Source: Metaphire vulgaris (lineage: Eukaryota; Annelida; Clitellata; Crassiclitellata; Megascolecidae). From it: a DNA stretch of 64,000 nucleotides. The notes under the pieces are model-generated. The model had not been told where the DNA came from. It ran no database searches and saw only the letters and a list, made by a program, of their open reading frames with translations. The stretch covers positions 13,738,225 to 13,802,224 of the forward strand of contig CM030837.1 in the NCBI GenBank assembly GCA_018105865.1. Reading direction: 5' to 3'. A program made the position numbers and the translations under genes. Positions 46,501 through 51,295 of this stretch are shown here, one piece after another (position 1 is the stretch's first letter; each line of letters begins with the position of its first letter).

Positions 46501-48513
46501 AGCTTTGTGACCCACAGTTTGGGAAACAATGGTATAAACAACATAAATAACAGCTATACTCAAATGCTACTGAAGTAGCATTAAGAACTTTTCCGACATC
46601 TCTATGACTAATGGTAAATATGATGCTCAATGAGGATGTTGGGAGGATGTTGCCAGCATTCCAGTTGCACTCCAATGAGTACTCCACCCAAAGGCGGATC
46701 CAGGAATTCAACTTGGAGGGGGGCACCTCGTGTTCCATTCCCCATTCTATCTTGTCCACCCCTTCCCTATGGATTGATACATGTATGCATGTATGTATGT
46801 ATACTGGACTATTTAAACAGTGCCATAAGCATAGAATAACCTCAAAGACAAGGGCACTTTACAATGAAGCATGGAAGATGTTAAAATTCCGCAGAGGAGT
46901 TGTAACAAAATCTCTGCATGGCAATATCCGGTGATAAATTCCCGAGATGCAGTCTTCTCTGAGTAAAATGCATCACCGAACTAGGCAGATCCATGTATGT
47001 TGTTAAAATTATTGAAAGGGAAGAAGACTATGCTTGCTTATTTATTCGTGCCATTCTAACTTTTCGGCATTTTGCCATGATGAGAGATGCCATGATTAGC
47101 GAAACAACAATTTTAGGTGGGTATGGGATGGTATGTGCCCTGCAATGTTCCCTCAAAATTTTTTCAGTGTGTGCACAAAAGTATAGTGTTTGAGCGGCAT
47201 ATTTTCATGCCTGAGCACCTGAAATTTTTTCGCAGCACATGAACTTGTCAGTATAATAATGAGTACAATTTTATTCATTTATTTATTCAGAGACAATTTC
47301 TATAGTGCAGTAACAAAGCTAAGGCCTATGACAAAAGCACAATGACAGTTCAGTTATATCCAAGTCTAAATAAATGAGTTTTTAAGGTTCACAGTGAAGA
47401 GACCAGTGGAGTCCACTTTGGTGACATTGTCAGGCAGGGAGTTCCACAGGATCGGGTTCCCCCACGTGATAGGTCTATCTCTGAACTTAACAGTCCTTGA
47501 CGAAGGAGGGAGAAGAAGGAAATTTGATCTGATGACTGGAGTGTAGGTGCTCTCTCGATCTTTGTGGCTAGATAATCCGGGTAGTGTGGGTCATGCAGTG
47601 CCCGAAAAGTCAGCCAGCTGCACTTGTATACAATCCTCTCCTGAACCGAAGCCAATACAATAACCATTGTCATCGCACAACAGACAACAAAGGCAGTAAT
47701 CTGCTTCTATTTTAACCAAACCAAAGGGAAGTCAAATGGGTCTAACAAACCTACTGCACACCAGTTTTTGGCATGGGTCAGCAGGGTGGGGCTACAGGTG
47801 GTGCTATAGCACATCTGAGAATTGTCAACTTTAAATAATCTGCTAATTCTGCAAAATTAGGCAGTGATCACAGCCATTAGCTCTGATGATCTTGACTGCA
47901 GTCATATTAATTACAGATTCACTGGCATTCAGTCACCGTCCTGATCCTTCCTGGAGAAGCTCTCATGGTCGGCCAAGGATCCGGTGAATTGATCAACTTC
48001 GCCTGTATAGCAAAAACACTCCACCATGCTGTGGCGTCATGCCATACCTCCGAGGCAATGCAATGGCCCTCCGCTGGCTACGCGCGAAGATAGACTGGCA
48101 TTGCTATCTGCCATTAGTCATCATAACAGTCATACTTGAGTTCTGCAGAAATGTAAGCACTCTGTAAAACCATACCAACTAGGCTCTGGCATGATAATAA
48201 ACAATGCAACATAATCTAAGGTAGCACTCCTTCCGTCCAAAGATTCTTTTTCCTCTACTCTGAGCTGCTATCAGGATGTCTTATCTTCAGGTACTCTGAT
48301 AAGCCGGCAACACCGTACGCGACAGAAACCGGGGGAGACACAGATTCGGATCTGGGACGGACGCAATGACATCACCGACCTGAGTATCTCCTGTTCCTTC
48401 TCCTCCTCTTCCCGCTGACGCTGGATCACGGATTCAATGATCTTCCTCTCTTCTTCCGTCAGATGATCGAGATCTGGCATCGGCGGAAGAGATGGTCGCC
48501 TCTTCGCGGACAT
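11610..48513 (-). CDS. RIMS: RIM active-zone scaffold gene (21 coding exons, whole span)
   Basis: This is a RIM protein, the presynaptic active-zone scaffold that ties Rab3 on synaptic vesicles to Munc13, calcium channels, RIM-BP and liprin. Joining 21 exons on the minus strand gives about 1643 residues, similar to vertebrate RIM1. Domains in order: Rab3-binding helix (about 14-44), four CxxC pairs forming a FYVE-like zinc finger (79-123), PDZ (about 595-700), C2A (about 767-900), the RQLPQVP motif (near 1015) and C2B (about 1460-1610). Intron phases agree at all 20 junctions, apart from one base missing inside exon 15. The exons are 101-741 nt and the introns 0.3-6.5 kb, so the gene spans 37 kb. 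No second gene interrupts it; the introns hold LINE, SINE and MITE copies. Domain order and motif identity make RIM1/2 certain; whether it is the only RIM in this genome cannot be seen. Confidence 0.97.
12209..12384. mobile_element. hAT-like MITE, CAGGGATATTT family, in RIM intron 20
   Basis: Ends CAGGGATATTTCTAGG and AAATATATCCCTG with exact 8-bp flanks AATTGAGC (12201-12208, 12385-12392). The best-preserved of four copies. Confidence 0.9.
12828..12905 (+). mobile_element. CR1 3' end fragment in RIM intron 20
   Basis: CACACAGGGCAGTCCCTACT, ACCACTTTAAACC and TTATATTATATTATA are the same 3' terminus as at 10460-10530. Confidence 0.75.
13042..13181 (-). CDS. RIMS: RIM exon 20: middle of C2B
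   Basis: Residues 1522-1568. [20 protein letters not shown] then [20 protein letters not shown] and SGKILQ. The basic strand that in vertebrate RIM reads KKKTRIARK (PIP2-binding patch) is here [10 protein letters not shown], with fewer lysines. Acceptor TCCTGTAG, donor CAA|GTTAGT. Confidence 0.95.
14063..14357 (+). mobile_element. tRNA-derived SINE in RIM intron 19
   Basis: A pol III B box GGTTCAATTCC at 14120-14130 follows a tRNA-like head beginning near 14063. The body (CCACCGTCCGCCGATGAATG) is not tRNA, and it ends in ACCTTACCTTA repeats. The head does not fold into a full cloverleaf, so it is not a tRNA gene. Confidence 0.7.
14553..14767 (-). CDS. RIMS: RIM exon 19: start of C2B
   Basis: Residues 1450-1521. 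[20 protein letters not shown] then [20 protein letters not shown] is the hallmark C2B entry (FLDGLGPAQLVGRQ and [21 protein letters not shown] in vertebrates). Acceptor CTTATAG, donor CCAG|GTAGGA. Confidence 0.97.
15219..15366 (-). CDS. RIMS: RIM exon 18: segment before C2B
   Basis: Residues 1401-1449 plus two bases. [17 protein letters not shown] and [19 protein letters not shown] match vertebrate RIM just before C2B (QRSTETGMAAEMR, SRESTDGSINS). Acceptor TTACAG, donor CATT|GTGAGT. Its last about 35 nt and the adjoining intron are duplicated at 18627-18697. Confidence 0.96.
15907..15961. repeat. Compound (GCT)n(ACT)n microsatellite, RIM intron 17
   Basis: Seven or more GCT units grade into ACT units. 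They generate Leu or Ser runs on either strand that are not coding. Confidence 0.9.
15966..16120. mobile_element. Partial GCGTAGC-family MITE in RIM intron 17
   Basis: CATAGCGAGGGTATCCGG, GGCAAAGTGTACCATTGG and CCTCTCCTTATACTCCTGA match the element at 49040-49324. Two copies of the GATGAGCAAA(A)AA(G)AAGGT motif lie inside. The right end is lost. Confidence 0.75.
16716..16963 (-). CDS. RIMS: RIM exon 17: linker before C2B
   Basis: Residues 1318-1400. Contains [20 protein letters not shown] and [20 protein letters not shown], equivalent to the DGSQSDTAVG and AKVVAIVSRRSRSTSQ blocks of vertebrate RIM, a basic phosphorylatable stretch. Acceptor TCTGCAG, donor GGAG|GTTTGT. Confidence 0.95.
17706..17832 (-). 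CDS. RIMS: RIM exon 16: acidic Ser-rich linker
   Basis: Residues 1276-1317 plus two bases. [20 protein letters not shown] then SERPHKKL matches the SDSDVSDVSAISR to SEQSERP block of vertebrate RIMs. Acceptor TCCTTTCAG, donor TGAG|GTCAGT. Confidence 0.94.
18627..18697 (-). repeat. Partial duplication of RIM exon 18 and its 5' intron
   Basis: GACTTCATAACAACATAAGC, CTAAACTCACAATGCACTTG and TCACTGCTGATGCTGGCA also occur at 15190-15252, with few differences. Confidence 0.85.
18659..18697 (-). other. RIMS: Candidate duplicated microexon in RIM intron 15
   Basis: A 39-nt segment with acceptor TTTCCCTTTAG and donor CATT|GTGAGT. It copies the last part of exon 18 with few changes. Its length is a multiple of three and it would read without a stop between exons 15 and 16 ([13 protein letters not shown]), though in a different frame from the source exon. 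It may be a real alternative exon or a dead duplicate. Confidence 0.35.
19314..20053 (-). CDS. RIMS: RIM exon 15: large Arg/Ser linker with a one-base frameshift
   Basis: Residues 1029 to about 1275. It begins [20 protein letters not shown] and ends in a basic RRGRHRHR run; the composition is disordered and rich in Arg, Ser, Pro and Gln. The exon is 740 nt, but the flanking phases (1 in, 1 out) require 741. The first part reads in one frame to about 19680; the remainder is open only in the frame reached by one added base. The change point lies in a three-base homopolymer at 19678-19680. Assembly error or polymorphism is likelier than loss of function, since both halves look like normal RIM linker. 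Confidence 0.88.
20395..20528 (-). CDS. RIMS: RIM exon 14: RIM-BP binding motif
   Basis: Residues 984-1028. Contains [14 protein letters not shown], the RxLPxxP motif through which RIM binds the SH3 domains of RIM-binding protein and so couples to calcium channels (established for vertebrate and fly RIM). Before it is a Ser/Pro-rich run. Acceptor CTGCAG, donor AAG|GTTTGT. Confidence 0.94.
20933..21183 (-). CDS. RIMS: RIM exon 13: linker after C2A
   Basis: Residues 901-983 plus two bases. [15 protein letters not shown] matches the RISDSDISDYE-type block after C2A in vertebrate RIMs. The rest is a Gly/Ser/Gln-rich linker. Acceptor GTTAAG. The donor ACG|GTCCAC is poor, but its phase fits exon 14. 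Read-through would end after three more codons. Confidence 0.88.
21773..21792. repeat. (TG)n microsatellite
   Basis: TGTGTGTGTGTGTGTGTGTG in RIM intron 12, next to a CACAAATGTGTATGTATGTG tract. Confidence 0.8.
22005..22075. repeat. (AT)n with ATACAT interruptions
   Basis: ATATATATATACATATATAT-type tract in RIM intron 12. Confidence 0.85.
22487..22591 (-). CDS. RIMS: RIM exon 12: last C2A strand
   Basis: Residues 866-900. [20 protein letters not shown] ends C2A, matching the LDDEPHWYKL position of vertebrate RIM, then an acidic Ser/Thr tail. Acceptor TTCGCTAG, donor GAA|GTGAGT; phase 0 at both ends, 35 codons. Confidence 0.93.
23039..23204 (-). CDS. RIMS: RIM exon 11: second half of C2A
   Basis: Residues 810-865. 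[20 protein letters not shown] and [13 protein letters not shown] carry the basic strand and conserved EPKWNQ turn of C2[16 protein letters not shown] forms the third loop. Acceptor TATGTAG, donor GCGAG|GTAAGA. Confidence 0.97.
23609..23682. mobile_element. Tiny mariner-like foldback MITE, 74 bp
   Basis: CAGGGCGGTGCAAAAAAAGG and the inverted end CCGGTTTTTTGCACCACCTT(G) flanked by TA on both sides, the Tc1/mariner target. Little remains between the inverted repeats. In RIM intron 10. Confidence 0.75.
23698..23770. repeat. (AC)n/(AT)n microsatellite
   Basis: ACACACACACACACATATAT followed by a long AT tract, directly after the mariner-like element. Confidence 0.85.
24039..24169 (-). CDS. RIMS: RIM exon 10: first half of C2A
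   Basis: Residues 767-809 plus two bases. [20 protein letters not shown] begins the C2A beta-sandwich. The first calcium loop reads RNPYC where synaptotagmins have SDPYV, so an aspartate ligand is replaced by Asn, as in other RIM C2A domains that do not bind calcium. Acceptor TTATTAG, donor CGAAG|GTGAGT. Confidence 0.96.
24770..24896. repeat. (CAT)n microsatellite, RIM intron 9
   Basis: CATCATCATC runs, longest at 24840-24890. They yield Met, Asp or Ile runs in the six frames and are non-coding. Confidence 0.9.
25034..25167 (-). CDS. RIMS: RIM exon 9: linker from PDZ to C2A
   Basis: Residues 722-766. Contains [14 protein letters not shown], equivalent to the RPSISVISPTSPG-type block that precedes C2A in vertebrate RIMs, and ends GRIQ just before the first C2A strand. 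Acceptor CTTTCAG, donor TTCAG|GTGAGG. Confidence 0.94.
26565..27420 (+). pseudogene. Non-LTR retrotransposon reverse transcriptase fragment in RIM intron 8
   Basis: Starts at the active site ([11 protein letters not shown], a YxDD motif). It continues with [77 protein letters not shown] and [14 protein letters not shown]. This is the thumb and C-terminal zinc-knuckle-like region of an RTE- or jockey-type LINE. The open frame runs 208 codons before a frameshift near 27235. Opposite strand to RIM, and not the same family as the L2-like copies. Confidence 0.88.
28168..28344 (-). CDS. RIMS: RIM exon 8: end of PDZ
   Basis: Residues 663-721. [20 protein letters not shown] and [17 protein letters not shown] are the last PDZ strands and helix. 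An acidic linker follows. Acceptor GCTGTAG, donor GAAG|GTTCAT. Confidence 0.97.
28345..29124 (-). other. RIM intron 7, nothing else recognised
   Basis: AT-rich intron sequence between the two PDZ exons; no repeat or RNA signal. Confidence 0.6.
29125..29232 (-). CDS. RIMS: RIM exon 7: PDZ core
   Basis: Residues 627-662. [20 protein letters not shown] and [16 protein letters not shown] correspond strand for strand to the RIM PDZ core, the domain that binds ELKS/CAST and the C-termini of N- and P/Q-type calcium channels in studied animals. Acceptor ATGCAG, donor GCAG|GTAAGG. Confidence 0.97.
30296..30713. mobile_element. Inverted-repeat MITE, ATTAATTATGTCAACA family
   Basis: Left TCCATTAATTATGTCAACAA, right TTGTTGACATAATTAATGGA then CAGCCCC. 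GACAGTTGTTGACAGGGG blocks are repeated inside with AAAAAAGGTCATCACCACC. Related to 55011-55432. No clear target duplication, so the superfamily is undecided. Confidence 0.65.
30866..30883 (-). other. RIMS: Tandem alternative splice donors after RIM exon 6
   Basis: On the minus strand CTAG|GTAAGG is followed 15 nt later by TTAG|GTAAGA. Both match the donor consensus and keep phase 1. The longer form inserts five residues (GKGTL) into the PDZ peptide-binding loop. Confidence 0.65.
30883..30991 (-). CDS. RIMS: RIM exon 6: start of PDZ domain
   Basis: Residues 591-626 plus one base. [20 protein letters not shown] matches the conserved lead-in to the RIM PDZ. It ends in the carboxylate-binding loop region (GGIL, completed as GLKV in exon 7). 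Two strong donors lie 15 nt apart, at 30883 and 30868; using the second adds GKGTL in frame. Confidence 0.95.
31131..32476 (+). mobile_element. LTR-like segment with TATA box and poly(A) signal
   Basis: Begins TGTGCCACC and ends GTGCTACA, so TG...CA ends are possible. TATATAAA at 31773-31780 sits in an unusual GC-rich patch (CGCGAGAGCGCG), and AATAAA is at 32375-32380. No coding frame and no internal domain, so a solo LTR is one reading. The expected target duplication is not seen, so this is tentative. Confidence 0.4.
32520..32673. mobile_element. hAT-like MITE, CAGGGGCGTAGC family, copy 1
   Basis: Left CAGGGGCGTAGC, right GGCTACGACCCG; flanks TCTCCACG and TCTCCATG (7/8). The interior CATGTGGTTTATATGGTTTA is inverted relative to 42420-42611. 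Confidence 0.8.
33370..34260 (+). pseudogene. L2-like LINE fragment in RIM intron 5
   Basis: [40 protein letters not shown] and [20 protein letters not shown] span the palm and thumb of the L2-like reverse transcriptase. It ends in ACTTACTTACTTACTTAC. Broken by frameshifts and internal deletions; opposite strand to RIM. Confidence 0.88.
34588..34688 (-). CDS. RIMS: RIM exon 5: short segment before the PDZ
   Basis: Residues 557-590. Acceptor ATCGTAG, donor ACA|GTAAGA. It encodes a Lys-rich stretch containing [18 protein letters not shown] do not recognise this sequence from vertebrate RIMs, where a different segment with DYYWLDP sits here. The case for it is the strong splice sites, an open frame and exact phase agreement on both sides. 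It may be optional. Confidence 0.75.
35881..35936 (-). repeat. 28-bp tandem duplication at the exon 4 donor
   Basis: Two 28-bp units, each starting GGCAATTTTTGTTT and ending TGGAT on the minus strand, with two mismatches. The first begins at the splice junction. Confidence 0.85.
35936..36639 (-). CDS. RIMS: RIM exon 4: linker between zinc finger and PDZ
   Basis: Residues 322-556 plus one base. Arg/Asp/Ser/His-rich and probably disordered. The segment [20 protein letters not shown], followed by a basic run, a Ser cluster and [13 protein letters not shown], aligns by eye with the conserved block just before the vertebrate RIM PDZ domain. Acceptor TTTTTTGACAG. There is no suitable GT donor at the expected position; the best end is AAAG|GCAATT, a GC donor, which gives the phase required by exon 5. 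Without splicing the frame runs 33 codons further to a stop. Confidence 0.88.
36940..37570. repeat. Complex repeat with four GCGTTTGACGAAGCGTACG-like units
   Basis: Units near 37010, 37065, 37133 and 37233 share GACGAAGCGTACGTTTAATT or close variants, with GTGATGCGTTGGTGAGCG between. It ends GAGCGTGAGTGAAGCGAGC then ATCTTTCTAG, next to AT-rich DNA on both sides. The CTAG end recalls Helitron-like elements, but no clear terminal hairpin was found. Confidence 0.5.
37571..38511 (-). other. RIM intron 3 remainder, nothing recognised
   Basis: AT-rich sequence with a short (AAT)n near 37635; no coding or RNA signal. Confidence 0.5.
38512..39131 (-). CDS. RIMS: RIM exon 3: last zinc-finger pair and charged linker
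   Basis: Residues 116-321 plus two bases. It opens with [19 protein letters not shown], supplying cysteines 120 and 123, then TGQWYHGG where vertebrate RIM and rabphilin have an SGAWFF-type motif. The rest is low-complexity linker rich in Arg, Asp, Ser and Gln. Acceptor TTTTGTAG; donor ATCG|GTGAGT. The internal reading frame is unbroken. Confidence 0.95.
39815..40100 (+). pseudogene. Degenerate CR1 fragment in RIM intron 2
   Basis: [18 protein letters not shown] and [10 protein letters not shown] parallel the CR1 copy at 10120-10240. Confidence 0.7.
40852..41157. mobile_element. hAT-like MITE with internal GTGCAGCTGCACCCCTGG repeats
   Basis: Begins CAGGCCCGTACGAAG, ends GACGTCACTG; exact 8-bp flanks CATTCTAG (40844-40851, 41158-41165). 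The inverted termini match only in part. Three tandem palindromic units, then two copies of the GACCTTTTTTGCTCGTCA motif about 35 bp apart. Confidence 0.85.
41158..42040 (-). other. RIM intron 2 segment, nothing recognised
   Basis: No coding or repeat signal beyond short AT-rich stretches. Confidence 0.45.
42041..42226. repeat. (CAA)n, (AAT)n and (AT)n microsatellite cluster
   Basis: CAACAACAACAACAACAACA, AATAATAATAATAATAATAA and ATATATATATATATATATAT tracts in succession. The first may be a LINE tail (preceded by GGCACTATAGAAATTCAA). Confidence 0.9.
42420..42611. mobile_element. hAT-like MITE, CAGGGGCGTAGC family, copy 2
   Basis: Perfect 12-bp inverted ends CAGGGGCGTAGC and GCTACGCCCCTG with exact 8-bp flanks GTCGATAG (42412-42419, 42612-42619). 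Interior repeats of AACCATATAAACC. In RIM intron 2. Confidence 0.93.
43467..43504. repeat. (CTGT)n microsatellite
   Basis: TCTGTCTGTCTGTCTGTCTG tract in RIM intron 2. Confidence 0.9.
44813..44930. repeat. (CAGA)n/(CTGA)n degenerate microsatellite
   Basis: CAGACAGACAGACAGACAGA and GACTGACTGACTGA runs. Complementary in sequence to the tract at 43467, so the two could pair. Confidence 0.85.
45120..45420 (+). mobile_element. 5S rRNA-derived SINE in RIM intron 2
   Basis: GAAGTTAAGCAC (45132-45143) and ACTTGGATGGGTGACC (45161-45176) are the A-box and C-box of the 5S internal promoter in the right order and spacing. The 5S similarity then stops and a non-5S body follows, ending in ATCTATCTTTATCTTA. 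This is the structure of SINE3-type elements, not a 5S gene. Confidence 0.85.
45619..45829 (-). CDS. RIMS: RIM exon 2: second helix and first six zinc-finger cysteines
   Basis: Residues 45-115. Acceptor CATAAG after a T-rich tract; donor AAA|GTAGGT. It contains [15 protein letters not shown], the second Rab-binding helix, then cysteines 79, 82, 95, 98, 103 and 106 with the RIM signature [12 protein letters not shown]. The fourth CxxC pair is in the next exon, so the finger is split across the largest intron (6.5 kb). Confidence 0.96.
46152..46526. mobile_element. Charlie-like hAT MITE in RIM intron 1
   Basis: CCAGGAGTGGCCAAACTGCG at the left and GTGACCCACAGTTTGGGAAA at the right form imperfect inverted ends; the same 10 bp CAATGGTATA flanks both sides. 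Confidence 0.7.
47340..47700 (-). pseudogene. LINE (L2/CR1-like) C-terminal fragment in RIM intron 1
   Basis: Minus-strand pieces [20 protein letters not shown] and, after a frameshift, [16 protein letters not shown] form the usual C-terminal end of L2-type polyproteins. Same strand as RIM. Confidence 0.7.
48380..48513 (-). CDS. RIMS: RIM exon 1: start codon and Rab3-binding helix
   Basis: Encodes residues 1-44 plus two bases (phase 2). It starts at ATG with A at -3. The segment [18 protein letters not shown] followed by an Arg/Glu-rich helix is the RIM N-terminal Rab-binding helix. The donor CTCAG|GTCGGT is weak, but its phase matches exon 2. It lies at the edge of a CpG-rich block, as expected for a first exon. 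A further upstream non-coding exon cannot be excluded. Confidence 0.9.
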
Positions 48514-48960
48514 TGTCTGCTCCCGCTGCCTACCTCCTTCCGCCCGTCCGACCGACCGACCTGACGACCCGGCGGCGCCTTCGCCTCCAATCGATACGAC
48601 CGACGAGAATTCACCGCACGAATACTTCTTCCTTCTCTACCTACGACAACGACAGAGTCCGGTCGAATCGCCGCCGCCTCCGCCGCTGCCGCCGCCACCG
48701 CCGCCTCGTACGTCGACGTCTAATCCTTCGACGAGACGATGACGACCCGATGAGCAAGAACGCCTAGAACGGAGACGTAGGCTAAGGGCTCAACGACCAG
48801 CGGCGACTGCGGCCTCACCTCGCCGTCGTCGTCTCCTGCGACCCAATACGCTGATCGACTCGGCGGCGGCTGCTGATGCGGCGTTTCGCGCACGGACGCT
48901 GAGCGCCAAGCTCGTTCTGTACATAAATAATGTGACATTGTGTACACAGATATGGCTCTC
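48514..48960 (-). promoter_or_regulatory. CpG-rich block upstream of the RIM start codon
   Basis: Dense CG dinucleotides, CCGACCGACC-type runs and GCC repeats contrast with the AT-rich surroundings. It directly precedes the RIM ATG, so it probably holds the core promoter and 5' UTR. Open frames here are repetitive (Ala or Arg runs) and look like by-products of base composition. No TATA box was seen. Confidence 0.55.
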
Positions 48961-49039
48961 CCAGACATTTTCCAACATCAACATCACCGCAACAAAAGAC
49001 GTAGAGAACACGTGCAATACAGAGGCGTAGCGAAGGGGG

Positions 49040-49324
49040 CAGAGGCGTAGCGAGGGTATCCGGCGCCTGGGGCAAAGTGTACCATTGGCGCCCCTAACAC
49101 TGCTGACGAACAAAAAAGGTCATCACATCGTTCTCTCGGCGCCCCCCTCAATTCTTTACGGCGCCCCTCTCCTTATACTCCTGACGAGCAAAAAAGGTCG
49201 CCGCACTTCTTTCTTCTTATTTATTATGTATTTGACTTTATCTTACCCCAAAACCCCGATTTTGGAGCCCCTCACCTCGGCGCCCGGGGGCATATGCCCC
49301 CACCTGTTCCTCGCTACGCCTCTG
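49040..49324. mobile_element. GCGTAGC-family MITE nested in its relative (A)
   Basis: CAGAGGCGTAGCGAGG to CCTCGCTACGCCTCTG, flanked by GAAGGGGG and GAAGGGG. It is the inverse orientation of the outer element. The interior has GGCAAAGTGTACCATTGG and two GACGARCAAAAAAGGTC motifs. Confidence 0.9.
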
Positions 49325-49331
49325 GAAGGGG

Positions 49332-49875
49332 CAGTGATGGGCAACTAACTAAAACATTAGTTAAACTATAGCTAAATTTAAAATAAGTAGTTAAACTTTT
49401 AGTTTCAAACTAACCTTTCTAAAATAGTTAATTAAACTAAAAGATATACTTAAACTTTTTGCAACTAATTTTACAACTATTTCCTAGGACCTAGGTATTA
49501 GGTAGGCCTATGTGTTCGTGAAAACATAGACGATTCTCGCAACATGAACATATCAGTCAATGAACCATTGAAATCATTAATCTATTTAATATTTATAAGT
49601 CCTAGTCTAGACTGCAGGAACACTAGTTTGTCAAGTGTGTTTGGGAAAACGACCCAGAAAAGAATAAATTGAAAAGGGGCTGTTATTGAGAATTCGGGAC
49701 ACCATTGCAACTATAAAAAGTTTTAGTTAAACTATTTAGTTATTAACTAAAAATTTTCAGTTAAACTAGCATTTTAACTAAATTATTTATATTTAATAAA
49801 AATTTGAAGATAACTAAACAAATTTAGTTAAACTTTTAGTTAGCAACTAATTAGTTAACTTGTTGGCCATCACTG
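49332..49875. mobile_element. TTAGTTAAACT-rich MITE nested in the same target (C)
   Basis: Ends CAGTGATGGGCAACTAAC and GTTGGCCATCACTG; GAAGGGG on both sides (49325-49331, 49876-49882). The interior consists of many TAGTTAAACTT-like words in both orientations, so it can fold on itself. Confidence 0.85.
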
Positions 49876-50163
49876 GAAGGGGACAGGTGGGGGCATATGC
49901 CCCCGGGCGCCGAGGTGAGGTGATGGGCGCCAAAATCGGGGGTTTGGGGGTAAGTTAAACAGTTAAATACATATTAAATAAGAAGAAACAAGTGCAGCGA
50001 TCTTTTCTTTGCTCGTCATGCGTATAGGGAGAGGGGCGCCATATAGAGTAGAGGGGCGCCGAGAAAACGACGCGACGACCTATTTTTGCTTGTCAGCAGT
50101 GTTGGGGGCGCCAACGCCCAGCGGTACACTTTGCTCCCGGATACCCTCGCTACGCCTCTGGTG

Positions 50164-50460
50164 CAGTGGCGGCTCCACCTGGGGCCCGTGCAGTGGCGGC
50201 TCCATTGAGTGCCTGGCCCGTGCCCCTATTGAGAGCCTGCCCCCAGTGGTCCCCCAGTTGGGACCCTATACTTAATGCTAAATACATTAAACAACAAATG
50301 GTTGGCCCCCATGATTAGAAGTTGCCACCAAATCCAAGAGCCGCCACCCTATTGAGTGCCTGGCCCCAGTTGGGATCCTATACTTAATGCTAAATACATT
50401 AAACAACAAATGGTTGGCCCTCCATGATTAGAAAGTTGCCACCCCAAAGGCCCGCCACTG
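50164..50460. mobile_element. CAGTGGCGGCTCC MITE inserted at the edge of the nest (D)
   Basis: CAGTGGCGGCTCC to GGCCCGCCACTG, flanked by exact CTCTGGTG (50156-50163, 50461-50468). Inside, a block beginning TATACTTAATGCTAAATACA occurs twice, and a second CAGTGGCGGCTCC lies at 50191. Confidence 0.9.
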
Positions 50461-50560
50461 CTCTGGTGCAATATGTGATGTATTGTAATATCGTACCTGG
50501 TCTTCGTACCACAGTGATCAGGGCCGCCGAGAGGTAGGGGCATGTGGGAATGCACATGGG

Positions 50561-50891
50561 CAGTGTTTATTCTAGGCTTTCTCTGGAGGAACCCCCAAAG
50601 TTAAAAAATTCCCCCCATTTTTTAAAATGTTGCATGGGGAGATAGAAATTCCCCCCAAGTGTGACGACGGAAGGCTCTTATTTTTTGAAGAGGGGAAAAT
50701 GTAAGGATGCTTGCCAGGGCATTTCAGGAGGGTGAACGACCTTTTTTGCTCGTCACCACATTTTAAGGGGAAGATAACCTGTTTTGCTTGTCAAGATTTT
50801 TAGAGACTCAGACCTTGTCCCCCCCCCAAACACTTGTCCCCCAAACATTCCAAAATCTCCCCCAATGTCAAGGTGTCTAGAATAAACACTG
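50561..50891. mobile_element. CAGTGTTTATTCTAG MITE
   Basis: Perfect inverted ends CAGTGTTTATTCTAG and CTAGAATAAACACTG, with the 9-bp repeat GCACATGGG on both sides (50552-50560, 50892-50900). The interior has TTCCCCCC runs and two copies of the TTTTGCTYGTCA motif. Relative of 9627-10627. Confidence 0.9.
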
Positions 50892-50984
50892 GCACATGGG
50901 CCCGGCGGTCTGGAGGGGGCCTGGGCCGATGATGACAAATGTATTATTATTTTTTATTGCACGGATTTACAAAGGGACGTTCAT

Positions 50985-51240
50985 GTCTGACCAACCTGTT
51001 GGACTTTCTGGAGGAGGTTTTTGATAAACTAGATGGGGCAAGGCAGTAGACATAATATATTTAGATTTTGCCAAAGCTTTTGATAAAGTGTCACACATAA
51101 GGCTGGCTGCCAAACTGAAGGCCTGTGGAATAAGGGGGAATATTCTCAGATGGATTCAAAATTGGTTGAAGGGAAGAAGACAATGGGCAAGAGTTATTAG
51201 TGGAGTGCCTCAGGGCTCAGTGCTGGGGCCATTGCTTTTC

Positions 51241-51243
<3 letters not shown>
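50985..51243 (+). pseudogene. CR1-like reverse transcriptase, first half
   Basis: IYLDFAKAFDKVSHIRLAAK, LKACGIRGNILRWIQNWLKG and [15 protein letters not shown] are CR1 palm motifs. It stops at the (TA)n tract and lacks YADD. Confidence 0.85.

Positions 51244-51292
<49 letters not shown>
51244..51292. repeat. (TA)n microsatellite
   Basis: About 24 TA units directly after the CR1 fragment. Confidence 0.95.

Positions 51293-51295
<3 letters not shown>

Larger units (their letters stand above)
49020..50160. mobile_element. GCGTAGC-family hAT-like MITE, outer element of a nest (B)
   Basis: Left CAGAGGCGTAGCG at 49020, right CGCTACGCCTCTG at 50160. Its 8-bp target copy GTGCAATA is at 49012-49019 on the left and, interrupted by another insertion, at 50466-50473 on the right. 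Two insertions (49040-49324 and 49332-49875) split it after 19 bp. Confidence 0.88.

Noticed and set aside
48459..48968. Ala- and Arg-rich frames upstream of the RIM start
   Set aside because: GCC/GCG repeats in a CpG-rich 5' region produce them in several frames at once; no domain.
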